From Cytophagales bacterium (GTDB taxonomy: Bacteria > Bacteroidota > Bacteroidia > Cytophagales > Cyclobacteriaceae), in contig JAGUUF010000264.1 in assembly GCA_020063545.1 (NCBI GenBank), positions 1 to 7,394 of the forward strand: 7,394 nucleotides of DNA. Reading direction: 5' to 3'. The translations under genes were made by a program, and so were the position numbers. The notes below the pieces were generated by a model, which was not told where the DNA came from, made no database searches, and saw only the letters and a list, made by a program, of their open reading frames with translations. This document shows, one piece after another, positions 1-4,800 of the stretch (positions are counted from its first letter, which is position 1; every line of letters begins with the position of its first letter).

Positions 1-1764
1 AGGGAAAAGAATACAATTTGCTTCTCAGGAAGGGTAGTCGATCATAAAGGCAATCCCGTTGAAGGTGCCCGAATTTCAATTGGCGGGCAAAAGGGTAAAG
101 ATATTTTAACCGCACAGAAAGGTGAGTTTAATATTTGTACCAGGCCTGATAAAAGCCAGCGGTATGTGGTAAATATTGAAAAGCTGGGTTTTGGCTTTGT
201 ATCAAAAATATATACAGCCGCCACTGGCGATATTCTGATTACCATGGAACAAGCCACAGTGGTGGAAGAACTTAACCCGAACGACAACATTACCATAACG
301 GACATCGTACCTAACACCTCATCACCCGCGCAGCCGGATTACTCCCGGATGGCAAGCCCGCTGGATACCATTCCGTTTGTTTACGATGCCTCCGGCAGGC
401 TGATTGCCTTTGGGGCGCCACCTGAAGTTGAACGAACCTACGAAGCCATCGATCGGTTCAGGCCGCAACGCAGGGGTGCTACCGTGCGGGTTGAACCGGA
501 TGCGCTGGAAGATCCTACGGCTAATCGCGAGCAGCGTGGAACATTTTTCCAGGCATCAAAATCACCGCTGGGCAATGTAACCGGATCGGTAAGTACGGTT
601 GATGTGTATTCACCGGATGGCATGCCGGGCGATTACACTACCCGTATGCAAAATGGCGAGCGGGGATTTATGATTACTTATGGCGCAGTGGATGTAAACT
701 TTTACGGCAATGGAAAACCGCTCCAGCTTAAGAAGGGAAAGTTTGCCACGATTTCCATACCGGTTGATACGTTGGCCCTGATTTACGGTGAGAAACTTCC
801 GCCAACCATTCCGTTGCTGGTGTACGACAAAGAAAGCGGGCTATGGCAGCGTGACGGCAACAACGTGGGCACGCTAAACGCTTCAGGTACGGCCTACGAA
901 GCAAAAATTTCGCACTTCTCGGTATTTAACATGGATGAGGAATTTGCTGCCGGTGTGGCCTCCTGCTATAAACTTTGCTCGGGAACAGCTCCAGCCGGTG
1001 CGGTTATTCAGATTACCGGAGTAATTCCAAACCATATCAAAAATTTGCCATTAGGAAGTTCAATCTGTGGTACATCAGGTACTGCAGTAGGTTGCAATGC
1101 GGGTGAGTCTGCTTATGCCATCAATAACATGAAACCTAACGAACCGATTGGCGTGCGTTTATTTGATGGAAGTAACGTGCGGGCCAGTTATGTGCTTATC
1201 GCAGGAGGCCCTGCATCGCTAAACGAAACCAATTGTTCAAACAACTACAATGGATGCCTGCCCAGCGTTGCGTACTTAAACTGGACTCAAGCTTGTTATC
1301 AAAATGTGAATGGCACATTAACAGCCCCGATTTTGGCTGTGCGAAAGGCAGGTACCAGCTACGATTTCTCCTGGCTATATATTGATACTGCATCGCCAGC
1401 CACATCGAACTCTACGGCATACCATTACGCAATTGAGTACAAAACCCAGCCGAGTTCAGACACCGATTTTGATACAACTGGCTGGAATAAAGTTGATTTT
1501 GATCCGGGGGCGCCCCAAACGTATGTCTTTCCGGCCTCTGCAACTACCGAAATTAGGAATAAAATTATGAGCGTGAGTTTTTCCGGGGGGTCGGCAAATC
1601 CGGTAATTCCGGCAACTGATTTTTTGTTTTTCAGAGTGAACTATGGCACCGATCCAATGAACCCGGATGGCTTTACGAAGGGAACTATTTATGCCATCAA
1701 CCTCCCTGTTAGTGGTTTGTTCCTTAATGATTTTGAAAGTGATGTTTCATGCTATACGAAATAG
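1..1764 (+). CDS. Secreted/surface protein with carboxypeptidase-regulatory-like domain, 5' partial
   Basis: The frame is open from the first base to the TAG at 1762-1764, giving 587 visible residues; the true start lies left of the window. An internal GTG at 166 could be mistaken for the start, but it falls inside the conserved beta-sandwich domain. Visible layout: a carboxypeptidase-regulatory-like domain (about residues 6-84), a linker rich in Pro, Asp and Arg, a beta-rich region (about 150-312) ending in a 'GLWQRDG' and 'SHFSVFNMD' signature, and a C-terminal region with eight cysteines (322-584). I see no catalytic motif and no obvious type IX sorting domain at the C-terminus. Modules of this kind are common in exported Bacteroidota proteins; that is family knowledge, and the specific role is unknown. 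The next gene starts three bases after the stop, so the two are probably in one operon. It could be a lipoprotein or outer-membrane-associated partner of that protein, which cannot be tested without its N-terminus. Confidence 0.95.
   Translation, partial: REKNTICFSGRVVDHKGNPVEGARISIGGQKGKDILTAQKGEFNICTRPDKSQRYVVNIEKLGFGFVSKIYTAATGDILITMEQATVVEELNPNDNITITDIVPNTSSPAQPDYSRMASPLDTIPFVYDASGRLIAFGAPPEVERTYEAIDRFRPQRRGATVRVEPDALEDPTANREQRGTFFQASKSPLGNVTGSVSTVDVYSPDGMPGDYTTRMQNGERGFMITYGAVDVNFYGNGKPLQLKKGKFATISIPVDTLALIYGEKLPPTIPLLVYDKESGLWQRDGNNVGTLNASGTAYEAKISHFSVFNMDEEFAAGVASCYKLCSGTAPAGAVIQITGVIPNHIKNLPLGSSICGTSGTAVGCNAGESAYAINNMKPNEPIGVRLFDGSNVRASYVLIAGGPASLNETNCSNNYNGCLPSVAYLNWTQACYQNVNGTLTAPILAVRKAGTSYDFSWLYIDTASPATSNSTAYHYAIEYKTQPSSDTDFDTTGWNKVDFDPGAPQTYVFPASATTEIRNKIMSVSFSGGSANPVIPATDFLFFRVNYGTDPMNPDGFTKGTIYAINLPVSGLFLNDFESDVSCYTK
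16..252 (+). other. Carboxypeptidase-regulatory-like beta-sandwich domain (within first CDS)
   Basis: The start of the visible protein reads 'FSGRVVDHKGNPVEGARISI', which matches the usual opening of carboxypeptidase-regulatory-like folds: G-x-V, then D-x-x-G-x-P-(V/L)-x-G-A-x-(V/I). A 'GEFNICTRPD' strand-turn and an 'ILITME' closing strand follow. In Bacteroidota this domain is a common periplasmic or surface beta-sandwich, often near the N-terminus of exported proteins. Cysteines at residues 7 and 46 could pair with each other, since they lie in strands likely to be adjacent (inference). The left boundary is cut by or very close to the window edge. Confidence 0.8.
577..936 (+). other. Beta-rich 'GLWxxDG...SHFSVFN' module (within first CDS)
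   Basis: This stretch encodes 'STVDVYSPDGMPGDYTTRM', then 'GAVDVNFYGNGKPLQLKKG', a run of short strands ('ATISIPV', 'IPLLVYD'), 'GLWQRDG' and finally 'AKISHFSVFNMD'. The series 'IPL-x-x-(F/Y)D-x-x-(T/S)GLW-x-x-(E/D)G ... SHFS-x-(W/F)N' recurs, as I remember it, in exported Bacteroidota proteins that also have a carboxypeptidase-regulatory-like domain. It looks like an extracellular Ig-type fold, and no enzymatic residues are evident. The identification rests on motif memory, not on a search. Confidence 0.55.
958..1761 (+). other. Cysteine-bearing C-terminal region of first CDS
   Basis: Residues 320-587 contain eight cysteines, at 322, 326, 356, 365, 412, 419, 432 and 584, an even number that would allow four disulfides in an exported protein. 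The first two form 'CYKLC'. The second half has alternating hydrophobic and polar residues with aromatic anchors ('YDFSWLYID', 'FLFFRVNYG'), which suggests an Ig- or Fn3-like beta-sandwich. The protein ends in 'SDVSCYTK', unlike the hydrophobic-basic end typical of type IX sorting domains. I do not recognise a named family here. Confidence 0.45.
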
Positions 1765-1770
1765 TTAATG
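1735..1770 (+). promoter_or_regulatory. Three-base gene junction with no visible Shine-Dalgarno
   Basis: TAG (1762-1764), TTA and ATG (1768-1770) follow directly, so there is no room for a terminator or a separate promoter between the genes. The 30 bases before the ATG are all coding and contain no AGGAGG-like element. Bacteroidota commonly initiate translation without a strong Shine-Dalgarno, so this does not argue against the start. Translational coupling, with ribosomes finishing the first gene and restarting on the second, is the simplest reading (inference). No convincing TAnnTTTG -7 element was seen nearby. Confidence 0.6.
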
Positions 1771-1836
1771 AGTAAGTACATTCTTCGTTTTTTTTATGCA
1801 CTGGTTGCTGGTTGCCTGCTGATTTTCAATCATAGC
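1768..1836 (+). other. N-terminal export signal (within giant CDS)
   Basis: Residues 1-7 carry two positive charges (K3, R7). A hydrophobic run follows from F8 to F20, then polar 'NHSK'. This is a Sec-type export signal or an N-terminal membrane anchor. V13-A14-G15-C16 fits a lipobox, and C16 is the only cysteine in 1,875 residues. However, the residues after it (L-L-I-F) stay hydrophobic, which is unusual for a mature lipoprotein, and no clear signal-peptidase I site (A-x-A) is present either. Processing therefore remains undecided. Confidence 0.7.
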
Positions 1837-4800
1837 AAAACCTTAAAGCCGGTTACAAATAAACCGGCACCAATATCACATGAAAAGCTGATTGCCCGGG
1901 CAGTTAATAATGTGAAGGCCACAGAATATGGCTTTGCAGTTTCACATCCTTTATATACTGTGGAATTTTCAACGCAAGGCTTAAGCTTTAAGCCTACATC
2001 GGGTGCATCGGTTTGGCAGTGGAGTAATCTTGACGAAGAAAGGGTCTTCCCGGAATTTAGTACCGACAGAATTTCTTACCGGAAAGCGCTCTATCGTGAA
2101 GAGTACATACTTAAAAGTAAAACTGTTGAACAACAATTTGTTATCGATGAGCCATTGCCTGTGCACCTAAAATCGTTGATTATTGAAGGCTCAATCGTTA
2201 CAGCAGGTGAGTTTAATTCCTCAGGTGGTAGCTATTCGTGGAGGAATGAAACGGGGGAGATAACCTTAACTGACGTTTACGCATTTGATGCTATCGGCAA
2301 ATCAGTTCCGGTTCGTATGCAAGTAGGGCCGGGCGCTACCCAGATTGAACTGCAGCTTTCAGATTTATCCGATGTTGTTTACCCGGTTACAATAGATCCG
2401 GAAATTGGTACAAACGATTACCGCATCAGTACATTTGGAACGGATGGAGACGCGAGTTCGAATGCAGTAGATCCGGCTATTGCATTCAGTTCAGTTTCCA
2501 ATAAATACCTGGTGGTTTGGGAAGGAAGCGTAGCGGGTGAATTCGAAATTTACGGTCAACTGCTGAATGGAACAACAGGCCTTCCGGAGGGCTCCACTAT
2601 CGTGATCAGTAATGTAGGCCCACCGGGCGATGCCAATTATGATGCAACCGATCCGGATGTTGCCTCATCAGGTACTGAGTTTTTAGTTGTGTTTAGAGCT
2701 GACGATAATACGGCACCGTTAGTGGATAATGAATTTGAAATTTACGCTCAGCGCGTAAACAGCAGTACAGGTGCCTTGATTGGAGGCCGGGTTCGATTAA
2801 GCGATATGGGGCCTGACGGTAATACAGCCTATAGTGCGTCTTCTCCCTCCATCGTTTATAACAGTACTGCGTCAGAATACGCAGTGGTATGGTCCGGTGA
2901 TGATAACACCGGAAGTTTGGTGGATGAAGAATTTGAGATTTATTTTCAGCGAGTTTCTTCTACAGGTGATCCATCTGCCTATCCAAATGATGTGCGCATC
3001 AGTGATATGGGCTCGGATGGTTTTGCAACTTTTCAGGCATTTGCTCCTGATATAGCCTGGAACAGTACCAATAATCAATATTTAGTAGTATGGTATGGCG
3101 ATGATGCAATTACTCCGCTTGTTGACAATGAGTTTGAAATTTTTATGCAACGCCTGTTTGCCACTGGTGCTGAAACCGGCTCGAATGATATACGGGTAAG
3201 TTTTATGGGGCCCAACGGGAATACGGCATATAATGTCGCTAACCCGGCTGTTGCTTACAATAGCGTTGACAATAACTATTTAATTGTCTGGTATGCCGAA
3301 GATAATGTAGGAGGAGTTGTAGATGGAGAAAATGAGATTTTTGGTCAGATGGTTTCCAATTTGGGTGCTTTGGTGGGTAGCTATTTCCGACTAAGCGACA
3401 TGGGACCCGATGGAAATATAAATTATGATGCGTTCAATCCGGCTGTTAGCCATGATCCCTATCTGAACCAATTTCTTGTAACATGGCAGGGTGATGATAA
3501 TACTGCTCCCTTGATTCTGGATGAGGTTGAAATTTTTGGGCAATTAGTTGCAGGCACAGGAAGTGAAATTGGGTCAGATTTCCGATTGTCCGATGCAGGA
3601 GGAAGCGGAAATATAATCTACAATGCTGCACGTCCGCACCAGGTCTATAATCCGGTGATGCGTGAACATGTAATCGTTTGGGATGCTGACGAAAATATCG
3701 GTAGTTTGGCCGACAATGAATTTGAAATTTACGGTCAACGCTTTGCCGAAACCTCCACCGAACCAACCGCCCAGCCAACAACTCCGGTTTTTACGTCCAT
3801 TACATCATCGTCTCTAAATGTCAGTTTTACCGCTGCCACCGGTTCACCGGATGGATACCTGGTGTTGCGCAAGGCTGGCTCATCGCCCACGGATGTGCCC
3901 GCTGATCAGCAAGTGTATTCAGTAGGCAGTACCATCGGCACCAGTACTGTAGTACATGTGGGCAGCGGGCTGTCGTTTGCGCAATCAGGGTTAAACCCGA
4001 ACACCCAGTACTTTTATGATTTCTTCAGTTATAACGGGGTTAACTCTTCCACCAACTACCGAACCGTAAGTCCGCTGGAAGGTAATGCTACAACACTCTT
4101 TGCTGAGCCCACAATCCAGGGCACGCTTTCTATAACCTCTTTTGGAACAAGCACCATCACCATAAATCTTGCGGCAGGTAACGGTACCGGCAGGCTGTTG
4201 GTGGCAAAAGCCGGTAGTGCGGTAGATGTATTTCCTGTTGATGGCACCGCCTACACACCTAACAATAATATTACACTGGCGCCAAACCTGGGTTCTTCCA
4301 ATTTCGTGGTGGGCAGCGGAACGGGCAGCGTAACGGTTTCAGGGCTTTCACTTGCTACGGTGTATCACTTCCGCGTGTTCGAGTTTAACGGTACGGGCAC
4401 ACTTACCAATTACAATACCAGTTCGGTTGCCGGAAGCACCGGTTCGCAGACTACATTATCAGCAGAACCGACAGCGCAACCTACAGGCATAAACTTCAGC
4501 AGCATTACCAATACATCGTTTACGGTGGGATACACGGCTGCAGCGGGGTCGCCAAGCGGGTATATTGCTATTCGCAAATCCGGTTCAGCACCCGCCCAAC
4601 CGGCCGACTTGCCGGTGGATGGTACAACGTATGCAGTCAATGATATTATCGGAGGCAGCACAGTAGCCTTTGTGGGCAGCGCACTTTCATTTGCCCAGTC
4701 AAGCTTGTCGCCTGCAACAGAATATTTTTATCTTATTCTTTCTTATAACGGCTCTGGCGGTAATACCAATTACTATACAACTTCGCCTCTTGCCGGTAAC

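Noticed and set aside
11..20. TA...TTTG-like sequence resembling a Bacteroidota -7 promoter element
   Set aside because: The spacing does not match TAnnTTTG, no -33 element can be assessed, and it lies inside an open coding frame.
166..168. GTG as a possible start of the first gene
   Set aside because: The same frame is open back to base 1 and encodes the conserved front half of a carboxypeptidase-regulatory-like domain, so the GTG is internal.
1196..1570. Short alternative frames (1196-1405 minus, 1382-1570 plus) inside the first gene
   Set aside because: Both overlap an intact long frame and show no motif or start signal.
1585..1590. G6 tract near the end of the first gene as a slippage site
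   Set aside because: Six bases is short, it codes for Gly-Gly within an intact frame, and it lies too late in the gene to make a convincing switch.
2834..3078. Overlapping frames on both strands inside the propeller array
   Set aside because: Both are alternative-frame readings of repeat units 3 and 4; the + strand frame 1 reading has clear repeat conservation and these do not.
3446..3781. Antisense reading frame of 111 codons opposite the propeller
   Set aside because: It lies fully opposite a strongly supported coding repeat, its translation is rich in Arg, His and Tyr with no recognisable motif, and it is explained by the codon pattern of the sense strand.
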